A stretch of DNA of 64,000 bases from Arenicella chitinivorans (GTDB taxonomy: Bacteria > Pseudomonadota > Gammaproteobacteria > Arenicellales > Arenicellaceae): contig NZ_BMXA01000008.1 of NCBI RefSeq assembly GCF_014651515.1, positions 62,001 to 126,000 on the forward strand, in the 5' to 3' direction. The notes under the pieces were generated by a model. It made no database searches and had not been told where the DNA came from. It was given only the letters and a program-made list of their open reading frames with translations. The translations under genes were made by a program, and so were the position numbers. Positions within the stretch are counted from its first letter, which is position 1, and the number at the start of each line of letters is the position of its first letter. This document shows positions 42,973 to 51,817 of this stretch, piece by piece.

Positions 42973-44424
42973 ATGCACTTTCAAACCGTATTTAAAATAC
43001 TGGGGGTTTTGCTGATTATCTTCAGCGTGACGCAACTCACACCCTTGGCGGTTTCGCTGATTTACAACGATGGTAATAGCTACCCGTTTATTCTGTCCTT
43101 TTTCGTGACGCTGATCACCGGGTTATTGCTTTGGGCACCATTACGAAATTTGCGCCGTGATCTGCGGTATCGCGACGGATTTCTGGTGGTGGTGTTGTTT
43201 TGGACGGTACTGGCAACCTTCGGATCACTGCCTTTTCTGACCTCAGAGCACTACTCATTGTCCATCACTGATGCTTTCTTTGAGTCGATGTCCGGTTTAA
43301 CCACCACGGGCGGCACCATTCTAATCAACCTCGATTCACTGCCGGAATCAACCCTTTATTATCGCCAACAACTGCAATGGCTCGGTGGAATGGGTATCGT
43401 TGTTCTGGCAGTAGCCATTATGCCGATGCTGGGAATCGGGGGCATGCAGCTGTATCGCGCTGAGACACCTGGCCCGATGAAGGACAGTAAATTGACGCCT
43501 CGAATCACTGAGAGTGCAAAGGCACTGTGGTACATCTATCTGGGTTTGACCTTGATGTGTACCACCGCATACTGGGTGGGCGGCATGTCTCTGTTTGATG
43601 CTATTTGCCATGCATTTTCCACGGTAGCAATCGGCGGGTTCTCTACCCACGATGCCAGCATCGGGTATTTTGACAGCGCTGTGATTGAATCAATTGCTGT
43701 CTTTTTTATGCTACTGGCGTCTGCAAACTTTTCCTTACACTTTTTGGCTTGGCGTGACCGCACATTCAAACCTTATCGTCGAGACAGTGAATACCGCTTT
43801 TTTCTGATTGTGATTCTGATTGCATCCCTGGTGATTTGTGGGGCGCTGATGATGCAAAACATCTACCCTGACAACGGCACCGCCGTGCGTCAAGGCCTGT
43901 TCCACTTAGTGTCGATACTCACCACCACCGGATTCACTTCTAGTGGCTTTGCTTGGTGGCCTGGCGCTTTACCTATCATGCTGATTTTGTTGAGTTTTAT
44001 GGGTGGCTGCGCGGGTTCTACTGCCGGCGGCATTAAAGTGATGCGGATTCAGATGATGTATAAACAAGGCCGCAAAGAGATTGTGCGACTCATCCATCCC
44101 AACGCGGTACTGTCGATTAAGTCCGGCAATCAAGTAATTAGCGACAAGATTATTAATACCGTCACCGCGTTTTTCTCAATGTACATCCTGTGCTTTACCC
44201 TAACCGGTTTCGCGCTGAGCGCCGTGGGGCTGGATTGGATCACCGCATTTTCCGCGGCGGCAGCCTGTTTGAACAACTTAGGTCCAGGGCTCGGCGGCGT
44301 TGCATTACACTATGCTGACATCAATGATGCGGCGAAGTGGATACTCTCATTTGCCATGCTGCTTGGTCGACTGGAGTTGTTTACTTTGTTGGTACTGTTT
44401 ACCACCACCTTCTGGCGTGACTAG
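42973..44424 (+). CDS. trkH: Trk potassium transporter membrane subunit TrkH
   Basis: 483 residues from ATG 42973, four bases after the trkA stop; this gives 'MHFQTVFKILGVLLIIFS', matching TrkH N-termini, whereas the ATG at 42928 would add 15 residues inside trkA. Four pore-loop segments are visible: 'MSGLTTTGGTIL', 'FSTVAIGGFSTHD', 'LTTTGFTSSGFAW' and 'CLNNLGPGLGG'. Forms the K+ channel subunit in the inner membrane. Confidence 0.96.
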   Translation: MHFQTVFKILGVLLIIFSVTQLTPLAVSLIYNDGNSYPFILSFFVTLITGLLLWAPLRNLRRDLRYRDGFLVVVLFWTVLATFGSLPFLTSEHYSLSITDAFFESMSGLTTTGGTILINLDSLPESTLYYRQQLQWLGGMGIVVLAVAIMPMLGIGGMQLYRAETPGPMKDSKLTPRITESAKALWYIYLGLTLMCTTAYWVGGMSLFDAICHAFSTVAIGGFSTHDASIGYFDSAVIESIAVFFMLLASANFSLHFLAWRDRTFKPYRRDSEYRFFLIVILIASLVICGALMMQNIYPDNGTAVRQGLFHLVSILTTTGFTSSGFAWWPGALPIMLILLSFMGGCAGSTAGGIKVMRIQMMYKQGRKEIVRLIHPNAVLSIKSGNQVISDKIINTVTAFFSMYILCFTLTGFALSAVGLDWITAFSAAAACLNNLGPGLGGVALHYADINDAAKWILSFAMLLGRLELFTLLVLFTTTFWRD

Positions 44425-44479
44425 TCCACGACTGACGTAACACCAAGAACGCCCTGACTACTCAAACCCATTAAACCAA

Positions 44480-44504
44480 CAAGGCCGCTGTGTGAGCGGC
44501 CTTG
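44480..44504 (+). terminator. Rho-independent terminator after trkH
   Basis: CAAGGCCGCT/AGCGGCCTTG form a 10-base perfect stem with a five-base loop, followed by CTTATA. It is GC-rich and lies 56 bases after trkH. The T-run is short, so its strength is uncertain. Confidence 0.7.
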
Positions 44505-44535
44505 CTTATAGCGTTGAATAAATAGGCGTCCCTAT

Positions 44536-44877
44536 CTATTTGTAAACTGATGCTTTGCGAAAGTGCTTTACCAGCAAGTAGTAAACTACAGCGCGGTACT
44601 TGTTGCGGTTCGATCTACCATAGATTTCAAGTACCGCTTGGATGCCCTCATCGAGTTTAGGAGAATCGGCAAGCCCAAGCTTTTTGATGAGAAAGTTCTT
44701 TTTAACGCGCTCCAATTCTTTAGGGTCACTCGCGGATACAGTACACGCGTCCGCGTTATAAATTGAAGGACCACAGCCAACGGTCACGGCTGTCAGCAAT
44801 TTCATATCTGGCTTCATGCCACACTTGGTTTCCAGGTCGCCTGCATATTTAGCGATTAACTCTTCACGCTTGCTCAT
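44536..44877 (-). CDS. DUF2853 family protein
   Basis: 113 residues from ATG 44877, with GGAG eight bases upstream. The family core is clear: 'CGPSIYNADACTVSASDPKE', 'VKKNFLIKKLGL' and 'SNRNKYRAVVYYLLVKHF'. Small cytosolic alpha-helical protein found in many Proteobacteria and Bacteroidetes; function not established. Single gene, converging on the trkH terminator. Confidence 0.9.
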   Translation of the reverse strand: MSKREELIAKYAGDLETKCGMKPDMKLLTAVTVGCGPSIYNADACTVSASDPKELERVKKNFLIKKLGLADSPKLDEGIQAVLEIYGRSNRNKYRAVVYYLLVKHFRKASVYK

Positions 44878-45034
44878 CAATTTTCTCCAAATAGGTTAAG
44901 TGGTGTATTGTGAAATTATCTGCCAGCTAAAGACTACCACTGGTCAAAAGGGCACGCGTTGTTCCTTGGCACATCACATCCCCCTTAGTCATGATGCTTC
45001 TGACAGTAACGCAAGCTCCTATAAAAATAAATGT

Positions 45035-45961
45035 CTATTGATAAAATTTTATACCCTTCGCCGCTTCCTCCGGTGGACGTGTCTTGAAACGCTTGTGTAC
45101 CCAGAAGTATTGTTCCGGATGTGGACGAATCAGTTCCGCCACCTCATTATTCATGCGCGCGGTATCAGACACCTCGTCCCCGCTCGGAAAATTTTCCAGT
45201 GGTTTACCCAGAGTCACTTCATAGCCCATGCCCCAGGGCTTGATACGCGTACGACAGGGGATGACCAGCGCGTTGGTCATTTCCGCGAATTTCCCCAACA
45301 TCGGGTAAGTTGAAGCTTGAGTATGGAAAAAGGGTACAAAAATACCTTTCCGGCCCGCGTCCTGATCCGGCAAATAATAGAACGGGTTGCCTTTACGAAT
45401 AGCGCGAATCAATTGGCGCAACGGCGCCTTGCGCTCTACCAGCTCACCACCAAAGCGCAATCGTCGGCGTTTTACAACTTCGTCGATTAAACCGTTTTTG
45501 GCGTATTGATACATCGTCAACATCGGGCGCTCCTGAGCCAAACGAAGCCCCGCCACATCCAAGCTAATAAAGTGCGGCGCAAGAATGATGATATTATTGC
45601 CGGACGCCAATGCGGCGTCATAGTGCGCACGTCCGTATACGGTAATCAGCTTATTAAAGCGGCGCTTGGATGCCCACCAGTGCATGGGTGTGGCAAACAC
45701 AGACTGCCCGATCAACATGAAATGGCGACGATTAATTTGACGACATTCGCACACACTCTTTTCTGGAAAACTGACACGTATATTTTTGAACGCTATCCGC
45801 CGCCGACTCGCGCCAAGGGCATAAAACAACAGACCGATTGTCTGCCCGAGCACCGCCAGTATTGGCAGCGGCAATACACTAAATCCACGCAACACCAGTA
45901 AACCCAGCCAGGTTGGCCAGTACTTAGGCGCCAAGAAATTCGTAAGGGGTGTCTTTTTCAA
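45035..45961 (-). CDS. Lipid A biosynthesis lauroyl-type acyltransferase
   Basis: 309 residues from a TTG at 45961, giving 'MKKTPLTNFLAPKYWPTWLG', which matches LpxL/HtrB N-termini; the frame is open to 46006 and no ATG is available for the first 90 codons. One N-terminal TM (about 20-42). The acyltransferase motif HFISLD (Hx4D) lies in 'IIILAPHFISLD', and 'YYLPDQDAGRKGIFVPF' matches the second conserved block. It transfers a secondary acyl chain to Kdo2-lipid A precursors. Whether LpxL or LpxM cannot be decided. Confidence 0.9.
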   Translation of the reverse strand: MKKTPLTNFLAPKYWPTWLGLLVLRGFSVLPLPILAVLGQTIGLLFYALGASRRRIAFKNIRVSFPEKSVCECRQINRRHFMLIGQSVFATPMHWWASKRRFNKLITVYGRAHYDAALASGNNIIILAPHFISLDVAGLRLAQERPMLTMYQYAKNGLIDEVVKRRRLRFGGELVERKAPLRQLIRAIRKGNPFYYLPDQDAGRKGIFVPFFHTQASTYPMLGKFAEMTNALVIPCRTRIKPWGMGYEVTLGKPLENFPSGDEVSDTARMNNEVAELIRPHPEQYFWVHKRFKTRPPEEAAKGIKFYQ

Positions 45962-46072
45962 GGTAGGATCGTTCCAGCGTGACAAAGAGGTCGCAGGATA
46001 GCACAAGCCCAGTAAGTTCTTGCAGCGTCATCAGGTCATAATTATCACACTACTTTGTTAAACTGTGATTCT

Positions 46073-46621
46073 ATGAACCGACGAACTATGCTTCTACTCT
46101 CTGCGATCGGCGCGACTGGCTCGGTCAGTTGGCTACACGCTACCGCAAAAGATGTAGACACCCAAACGCCGCCTGATACGCACAAGCCCGCTATGCCAGA
46201 CTTAGAACCGAACCCCAATCAGATCGTTCCTTTCGAATTATCCAAACACGAATGGCGCGAACGACTGTCTCCAGCCGCGTTTGATGTGCTCCGCAAAGAA
46301 GGTACGGAACGCCCATTCACTAGCCCCTTAAACGATGAAAAGCGCGACGGCGAATACGCTTGCGCAGGGTGCGGTCTGGTGCTTTTCACCGCAGCACAAA
46401 AGTTCGACAGTGGCACCGGCTGGCCAAGCTTTTTCGATACTGTGGCGGGGAGAGTTGAAACCAAACGAGACTTCAAACTAATTTTACCGAGAACCGAATA
46501 CCATTGCGCTCGCTGTGGTGGACACCAAGGCCATGTATTCAACGATGGCCCGCAACCCACCGGACTCCGTTACTGCAATAACGGCGTTGCGCTGACTTTT
46601 ATACCCGGTGACGCAGCTTAA
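46073..46621 (+). CDS. msrB: Exported peptide-methionine (R)-S-oxide reductase
   Basis: 182 residues from ATG 46073 (an upstream TTG at 46055 is less likely). The N-terminus 'MNRRTMLLLSAIGATGS' has a twin-Arg pair and hydrophobic core, so export by Tat or Sec is probable. The MsrB domain has two CxxC zinc pairs ('CAGCG' and 'CARCG'), 'SGTGWPSFF', and the catalytic Cys in 'GLRYCNNGVAL'. It repairs oxidised methionine in periplasmic proteins. Converges on the cytochrome operon with only five bases between. Confidence 0.92.
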   Translation: MNRRTMLLLSAIGATGSVSWLHATAKDVDTQTPPDTHKPAMPDLEPNPNQIVPFELSKHEWRERLSPAAFDVLRKEGTERPFTSPLNDEKRDGEYACAGCGLVLFTAAQKFDSGTGWPSFFDTVAGRVETKRDFKLILPRTEYHCARCGGHQGHVFNDGPQPTGLRYCNNGVALTFIPGDAA

Positions 46622-46626
46622 CTCGG

Positions 46627-48135
46627 TTAGTTTTCGCGACTGAGCACATACTTAGCCACCGCCAGCAGAGTCTCGTCTCCCAAATATGCTTGGGTTGGCA
46701 TCTCCGGGTAATCTGGACGTTTTTTAACCGGGTTTGCCAAGTACGCAGCTAAGCCTTCAGGGTTGTCATAATACAGCGCTTGTATGGTTTGAATTGACGG
46801 ACCGATCAAACGACCATTGTAGGAATGACAACCTGTGCACACACCTAAATAGGCAATTTTTCCGCGCTCTGATGGCTGAATTTCTCTTGGTGCGACAGGT
46901 GTGTCAAGCAGGTAGGTATCGGTAGCATCGGTGTTGCTAAAACCACACGGTTTAAACGCGTCTAAACCTACCAAGTTGTACTGATGAGGATTATTGATGC
47001 AGCTATCTTTGCCTTCACTCACATGCACGATATCTGGCTCAAACTGACTGAGCTTCAACGCCATCAGCGCTTTCACCTCTGGGATCGTGTCGTAGCCATT
47101 ATGCATCATTGTGTTGTTCAAAATAGCAACTCGATCCGGATTGGGTTCGGATTCCGGATCGATAGAGATATTGGCTGCATTGGCATGATCAACGATCAAA
47201 ATTCCGGCAGTTTTGTGATCAGAAATAAGGTTATCCTCAACGATCACATCATCCGCGGCCATGATCAGAATCCCGGTGCCGGCCGGTATACCCGCCACAG
47301 TTGACCCTGGTGCACCAAAGTTTTTGTGGTTGTTTCCGACAATAAAATTGTTCCGAATAATGACGTCGTAGGTGGTCTTAATTGGCAATCCCGGTGTAAT
47401 AAACGCCAAGATTCCGCCGGTATTGTTATGTACATAGTTATTTTCAACAATCGCATGGCGGCTGTTTTCGATCTCAATTCCAGCAACACTATCGAACACT
47501 CGATTGTGGGCCACATGCACGTTATCGCTCATGCCCACATAGATCGCCGCGTCCTCGATACCTGAAATCACATTGTGTTCCACCACACCGTTTTTACCTA
47601 ATTGCGGGAACACTCCGTAAACACCGGTATCAATAATTAGGTTGTTACGAATCTCAAAGTTATTTCCAGCCTGGCCCATGATGCCATTACCTTTGTACCC
47701 GGTGATTTGCATATTTTCCACCACCACGTTGTTACCCGAATACAGAATCGCATCATTAAGCTTACCCTTGCCATCCATAACTGCGCGTTTACCGGCTTTG
47801 ATAACACCGACTAGGTGGATATTGTCTTTATCAATATAGACTGTTTCATGATAGGTGCCCGGCATAATCTGGATGGTGGTGCCGGGCGCTGCCGCCTTAA
47901 CGGCATCTTGGATGGATTCACCGTCCTGAACGATCGCAATCACCGGATTTGCTTCACCGGCTGGGCCCGACGAGACATCATCGCCCGGTTCAGGTTGTTC
48001 AAAACCACTTTGGTAACTTCCACCGGCATTGGTACCCAAAACTACCGGCACACCACCGCTTTGCTTGCCGACTAGATAACCCAGCCCAATGGCAATCACT
48101 GCGGTTAGCAATACGAGAATAAACTTTGCTTTCAT
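46627..48135 (-). CDS. Parallel beta-helix protein with C-terminal cytochrome c domain
   Basis: 502 residues. An N-terminal TM/signal (about 4-22) is followed by a right-handed parallel beta-helix (about 65-385) with repeated 'NN.I....AGI.I' turns such as 'NVVVENMQITGYKGNGIMG' and 'GIEIENSRHAIVENNYVH'. The sequence 'NNTGGILAFITPGLP' matches the family in TIGR03805, usually paired with a c-type cytochrome partner; here a monoheme cytochrome c is fused at the C-terminus (C433-xx-CH437, axial Met479 in 'PEMPTQ'). Overlaps the peroxidase gene by four bases. Substrate unknown; an extracytoplasmic carbohydrate or polymer ligand plus electron transfer is inferred. Confidence 0.88.
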   Translation of the reverse strand: MKAKFILVLLTAVIAIGLGYLVGKQSGGVPVVLGTNAGGSYQSGFEQPEPGDDVSSGPAGEANPVIAIVQDGESIQDAVKAAAPGTTIQIMPGTYHETVYIDKDNIHLVGVIKAGKRAVMDGKGKLNDAILYSGNNVVVENMQITGYKGNGIMGQAGNNFEIRNNLIIDTGVYGVFPQLGKNGVVEHNVISGIEDAAIYVGMSDNVHVAHNRVFDSVAGIEIENSRHAIVENNYVHNNTGGILAFITPGLPIKTTYDVIIRNNFIVGNNHKNFGAPGSTVAGIPAGTGILIMAADDVIVEDNLISDHKTAGILIVDHANAANISIDPESEPNPDRVAILNNTMMHNGYDTIPEVKALMALKLSQFEPDIVHVSEGKDSCINNPHQYNLVGLDAFKPCGFSNTDATDTYLLDTPVAPREIQPSERGKIAYLGVCTGCHSYNGRLIGPSIQTIQALYYDNPEGLAAYLANPVKKRPDYPEMPTQAYLGDETLLAVAKYVLSREN

Positions 48136-49319
48136 GGTTGGCTCCTCTGATGTGTGGTCAACTCTTGACCAAGCTGCTTGTGGTTATGATCAACGGCGAG
48201 ACCAGATGGCACCTTTTGAGGGGTGTCTGGCATAAACCGTTCGTCAGTCAGTGTGTGCATAAACGCAACGATCTGATCTATTTCTAGTTCGCTCAGATCC
48301 GGACTAGTGATATGCCAATGGATCTGTAGGTCATCCGGAGCTGCGTGTCCGCGCCCGAGATTGTAGAATTCCGTTGCCTCTCGAAGATCAGCAAATACTC
48401 CGGAATGCATGTATGGCGCAGTGCGCTCGATGTTACGCAACGTCGGCACTTTAAACCCACCACGTAACTTGGGACTGGAGTACGTTCTTTGCGCACCAAC
48501 GTCAAACACCACACCCTCTGGTTCGGGCGCGCCGATCACCGCGATCTGATTGTTGGTGAACAACGGTGGTGTGTGGCACTCGGAACAGCGTGCTACAAAC
48601 GACCGAAATACATTGAGACCAGCTAATTCATCCTCACTCAAGGCTTGATGATTGCCATGCACATATTGATCGTAGCGGCTATTGAGAGAAATAAGCGATG
48701 CTTGGAACGCCGCCAGCGCTGTGTACAGGTTTGGTAGGTTTAAACCTGAATTCGGAAACGCTTGCTCGAATAAGGTTTGATACTCCGGCACCGCTTGCAA
48801 GCGAGCCAATAGGCCGTTCGGAGAGTTACCCATCTCCAGTGGGCTGTATAATGGTTCCTGCGCCTGCTGTTCCAAACTGTCGGATCGAGCGTCCCAAAAC
48901 AATTTAGAGTTAAACGCCGCATTCCATAGGCTCGGGGCTGACCGTGTACCACGACGATCGTGAATCCCTCGAGAGACCGCCAGTCCGTCCGCAAAGCCAA
49001 GCCTCGGTTGGTGACAACTCGCACACGAAATTGTCTGATTTGCCGATAAGACTGGGTCGAAGAATAGATATCGCCCAAGGTCAATCTGTTGCGGACTATA
49101 ACCATCTCGTACCGGCGGCAGACCAGTACGTGTGCCACCCACACCCCGATCTTGATTCGATGAATAAAACTGATACAAGGTCCGCAGACGGCAACCTTCA
49201 GCAGGTATCAATTCAAACCCACGAGGGCAATATTCGTTTAATATAAACTCCGAACCAGTGCTTTGATTACTGCTGATCTGTAGTACAAGCCACAACGTGA
49301 TGCCGAGAGTGCGACGCAT
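48132..49319 (-). CDS. Diheme cytochrome c peroxidase / MauG family protein
   Basis: 395 residues with a signal peptide. Two heme sites: CASCH (99-103) and CSECH (245-249). Family blocks 'LGRYLFFDPVLSANQTISC', 'GTRSAPSLWNAAFN', 'LFWDARSDSLEQQAQEPL' and 'VPTLRNIERTAPYMHSG' are present. Either reduces peroxide or, MauG-like, oxidises a protein or organic substrate. A Cys-containing extension (about 25-55: 'NEYCPRGFELIPAEGC') precedes the peroxidase domain. Middle gene of the operon. Confidence 0.93.
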   Translation of the reverse strand: MRRTLGITLWLVLQISSNQSTGSEFILNEYCPRGFELIPAEGCRLRTLYQFYSSNQDRGVGGTRTGLPPVRDGYSPQQIDLGRYLFFDPVLSANQTISCASCHQPRLGFADGLAVSRGIHDRRGTRSAPSLWNAAFNSKLFWDARSDSLEQQAQEPLYSPLEMGNSPNGLLARLQAVPEYQTLFEQAFPNSGLNLPNLYTALAAFQASLISLNSRYDQYVHGNHQALSEDELAGLNVFRSFVARCSECHTPPLFTNNQIAVIGAPEPEGVVFDVGAQRTYSSPKLRGGFKVPTLRNIERTAPYMHSGVFADLREATEFYNLGRGHAAPDDLQIHWHITSPDLSELEIDQIVAFMHTLTDERFMPDTPQKVPSGLAVDHNHKQLGQELTTHQRSQP

Positions 49320-49330
49320 CTAGAAACCCA

Positions 49331-49984
49331 CTATTTGGCGGTTAAAAACGCAATAATTGCGCTAACTTGCTCTGGGTCTCGGATAGTCGACGCCATCATC
49401 GCCATCTGCCGACCATACCGATCCTCCGGGTTCGCACCGCGCACACCGGTCTGAAAGTGCTTGAATTGACGCAACAAATAGTCCGGTGCAAGGCCCGCGA
49501 TTCTGGGGGCGTGCAGCGCCGGATTTCCTTGTCCCTCGGCACCATGACAACCACTGCAAGTTCCTTGAAAGACCTTATAACCTAGAACAGTATCCCCGTC
49601 GCTGGCCGTGCTTGAACTCGGTTCTAAGGTCGCTAGATAGGTTGAAACACTGGACCACTCAGACTCAGCAATCAGCGATGACGATGCAGCCATTTGCTTT
49701 CCATAGCTGTCAGCACCGTCTGCCCCCCGAATTCCGTTCGCGAAGTTGTGTAACTGCCGTTCCAGATAACTCGCATGCTGGCCAGCCAAAGCCGGACTCC
49801 CGAGTTGAGGGTTACCCTGCGCACCAACACCATGACAGGCACTACAGTGAGTCGCATATAAGGTAGCGCCGGGCTCCTCCGCGCAAACACCGGTGCTGTG
49901 TATCACCCACAACACCAATATACTCAGCCAACTGGGTCGACCTAGCATACACCACGTCACTTTTCTCAATCGGTCGTTTACCAC
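49331..49984 (-). CDS. Diheme cytochrome c (c4-like)
   Basis: 217 residues. Signal peptide to about 'GVCAEEPG', then two homologous cytochrome domains with CSACH (47-51) and CSGCH (143-147), each followed by 'GNPQLGSPALAGQ' / 'GNPALHAPRIAGL' and a Met-containing 'YGKQMAA' / 'YGRQMAM'. The GTG start at 49984 has AGAGGG upstream; an ATG at 49948 is possible. Likely electron donor or acceptor for the peroxidase and beta-helix cytochrome encoded downstream. Confidence 0.92.
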   Translation of the reverse strand: MVNDRLRKVTWCMLGRPSWLSILVLWVIHSTGVCAEEPGATLYATHCSACHGVGAQGNPQLGSPALAGQHASYLERQLHNFANGIRGADGADSYGKQMAASSSLIAESEWSSVSTYLATLEPSSSTASDGDTVLGYKVFQGTCSGCHGAEGQGNPALHAPRIAGLAPDYLLRQFKHFQTGVRGANPEDRYGRQMAMMASTIRDPEQVSAIIAFLTAK

Positions 49985-50053
49985 GCATCCGCCCTCTTAG
50001 GTATTGAAACTAAGAAAAATAATCGGTTAATCGAACGTATTGAATCTAACTGA

Positions 50054-50072
50054 TTTCAAAATTCACCAGCAA
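50054..50072. promoter_or_regulatory. Candidate regulator site upstream of the cytochrome operon
   Basis: TTTCAAAATTCACCAGCAA lies 70 bases upstream of the cytochrome start and matches 16 of 19 bases at 51610-51628, on the far side of the AraC-family gene. A shared binding site of that regulator is possible. Confidence 0.3.
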
Positions 50073-50114
50073 AAGCCGGAAATTTTTTACGATCCATGCT
50101 TAGATCGAGCTCGA

Positions 50115-51179
50115 TTATTCAGAACCAAGTTTATGCTGACGGTACGCAGTCGGTGTAAGTCGATAAGCGTCACGAAACGCCTTATTGAATGAGCTCAAAG
50201 ACCGAAATCCGGTATCCAAAGCAATGCTCAATACGGCTTGATTTTCGTAAGCCGGGTCGGCGAGTTTGTCTCCCGCTTCGGCGATCCGAAAGCGATTCAA
50301 GTAGTCATTGAAATTACGGTATCCGAGTCCTGCGTTGATAATCTTGCGTAAGCGATACTCTGGCATCGCCATCCTGTCAGCTAATTGACCAATGGTCAGT
50401 CCCATCTCTCTATAAAGATGCTCTTGTTTCATGAGCGAATCGAGTTGTTGAACGACTTCTACCGGAACTTCTACTTCATCGACGGGACGCAAGCGAGCTG
50501 GCATCGCGTTGCTCCCAGTTTGTGTTTCCTCAGGCGTGTCCTCTGCGATCACACCCGGCTTATATTGCAGCAACAATAGGTTTGTGATTAAACAAATCGC
50601 ACCGACCGGCAAGTACTGCCATTGATCAAGCCACGGTGAGTCCGCCATAAAGATTTCGCGCATAGAAATCAGCGTGAAGATATAGCCTCCTGCAATGGCT
50701 GAAAAAACTAGGCGTAAATCTCGCCGCGACTCAACGAGGTCGTCCCGCCAGGATCGAACCACCACATATAAGGCCCAAGCCAGCAATACGAATTCGAGCG
50801 CCTGAGGCATGGTACGGTACAAAAAGTATGGCAGACCGATGTCCAAGTAGTCCACCGCGAGAATACCAATCTGCGGAATCAATACCGTGCTCAGCACCAG
50901 CATAAGGTTCCAAGGCGCTAATCGAAACCGCTCATTAAATAAGCTGGAGCAGAGTAACCAGAACAGACCTGGGATAGCATTTTCCAATGGCAATACCCAA
51001 TCACCTACCCAATGCTCACTTACCATTGGGTGTGCGATATACGCGAGAACAGCGAGCAGAAAACAAAATAGAATGGCATGTGGAAGTCGCCAGTGTTTCA
51101 CTGCAGTGAGCAGCACCGCCAAACTCAACATTACTTGTGAGGAGGCAAAAGTCAGAGCGATTATGAGTGCAGTTGACAT
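50115..51179 (-). CDS. Membrane-anchored AraC family regulator
   Basis: 354 residues. The N-terminal 210 residues hold about seven hydrophobic segments (for example 'IIALTFASSQVMLSLAVLL', 'ILFCFLLAVLAYIAH', 'VLLAWALYVVV'). The C-terminus (about 255-354) is an AraC double helix-turn-helix: 'LTIGQLADRMAMPEYRLRKI' and 'VLSIALDTGFRSLSSFNKAF' with 'RLTPTAYR'. Such proteins sense an envelope or lipid signal and act directly on DNA. Divides the cytochrome operon from the 51818 gene; targets are probably one or both. Confidence 0.9.
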   Translation of the reverse strand: MSTALIIALTFASSQVMLSLAVLLTAVKHWRLPHAILFCFLLAVLAYIAHPMVSEHWVGDWVLPLENAIPGLFWLLCSSLFNERFRLAPWNLMLVLSTVLIPQIGILAVDYLDIGLPYFLYRTMPQALEFVLLAWALYVVVRSWRDDLVESRRDLRLVFSAIAGGYIFTLISMREIFMADSPWLDQWQYLPVGAICLITNLLLLQYKPGVIAEDTPEETQTGSNAMPARLRPVDEVEVPVEVVQQLDSLMKQEHLYREMGLTIGQLADRMAMPEYRLRKIINAGLGYRNFNDYLNRFRIAEAGDKLADPAYENQAVLSIALDTGFRSLSSFNKAFRDAYRLTPTAYRQHKLGSE

Positions 51180-51609
51180 TGATGACTCGTGTGGCGTGTG
51201 GCAACGATACGTTAGATAGACGCACGATCATAGCAATGCTCTTTGAAAGCAGCAGCGACGGTTTTCAGCGCATACACATGATTTGGACTAAATTTGTCGA
51301 GAGAGACCCAAAGATAAGAGCTAACGTGCGATTTCGCAGATTACATTATAGTGAGCAATCTATAGAGCACCAACCCTCCGACCCAAATATTCAGCACAAC
51401 ACAGTCAGATTCAGCCTAGCGCACTGAGTTTGGTGTGTACCGAGAAAAAGAGAGGAAAGTAGCCGAGCATGGCGAGCAGCGCGTGTGTGTGTAGGGGATC
51501 CTGTAAGAAAAGTGGGGTGGAGTTCTTTCTCAGGCAATGCGCAATGAGTTCTTCTGCTCGACTACTTAACCCTTAGCTTAAATTAGAACTTGGCAATAAA
51601 ACTTACGAA

Positions 51610-51628
51610 TTTCAAAATCCGTCAGCAA
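51610..51628. promoter_or_regulatory. Second copy of the candidate regulator site
   Basis: TTTCAAAATCCGTCAGCAA differs from 50054-50072 at three positions only. It lies about 220 bases upstream of the 51818 gene and 430 bases upstream of the AraC-family gene. Confidence 0.3.
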
Positions 51629-51650
51629 TAACTGTCTCCAATCAGCGACA

Positions 51651-51664
51651 GTTTTTGCAAAAAC
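51651..51664. promoter_or_regulatory. 14-base perfect palindrome
   Basis: GTTTTTGCAAAAAC is identical to its reverse complement. Together with the AACTGTC/GACAGTT pair just upstream it may form an operator or a weak terminator on the plus strand. Confidence 0.35.
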
Positions 51665-51684
51665 ATCGGAATTTTCGGTTTTTT

Positions 51685-51697
51685 AGACAGTCTGTCT
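51685..51697. promoter_or_regulatory. 13-base dyad AGACAG-T-CTGTCT
   Basis: A perfect six-base inverted repeat with a one-base centre, about 135 bases upstream of the 51818 gene. It resembles repressor half-site dyads of the TetR/BetI kind, but the cognate protein is not identifiable. Confidence 0.35.
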
Positions 51698-51817
51698 GAT
51701 TTTTCACGGTGCTAGGAAATTGATCCGAACACTGATAGAGTTGACGCACTCATAGCCTCTATGCAGTTCGTCAAGGTTATATACTCAGGAGTAACAAGGC
51801 GACCGCGCTGAGATTTT

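Larger units (their letters stand above)
51180..51817. other. 638-base non-coding region with several dyads
   Basis: No gene is supported here. Between about 51600 and 51700 the sequence is AT-rich and holds four closely spaced elements: the 19-base word shared with 50054, an AACTGTC/GACAGTT pair (51630-51636, 51647-51653), a 14-base palindrome and a 13-base dyad. Purine-rich stretches near 51440-51530 are unremarkable. The region probably carries promoters for the divergent AraC-type gene and the 51818 gene. Confidence 0.5.

Noticed and set aside
44521-44541. AAATAG/CTATTT inverted repeat
   Set aside because: Weak A/T stem overlapping the DUF2853 stop; the GC-rich trkH terminator next to it is the better signal.
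50742-50762. T-arm-like sequence GGTTCGATCC on the minus strand
   Set aside because: Lies inside the AraC-type coding sequence with no matching acceptor, D or anticodon arms; not a tRNA.
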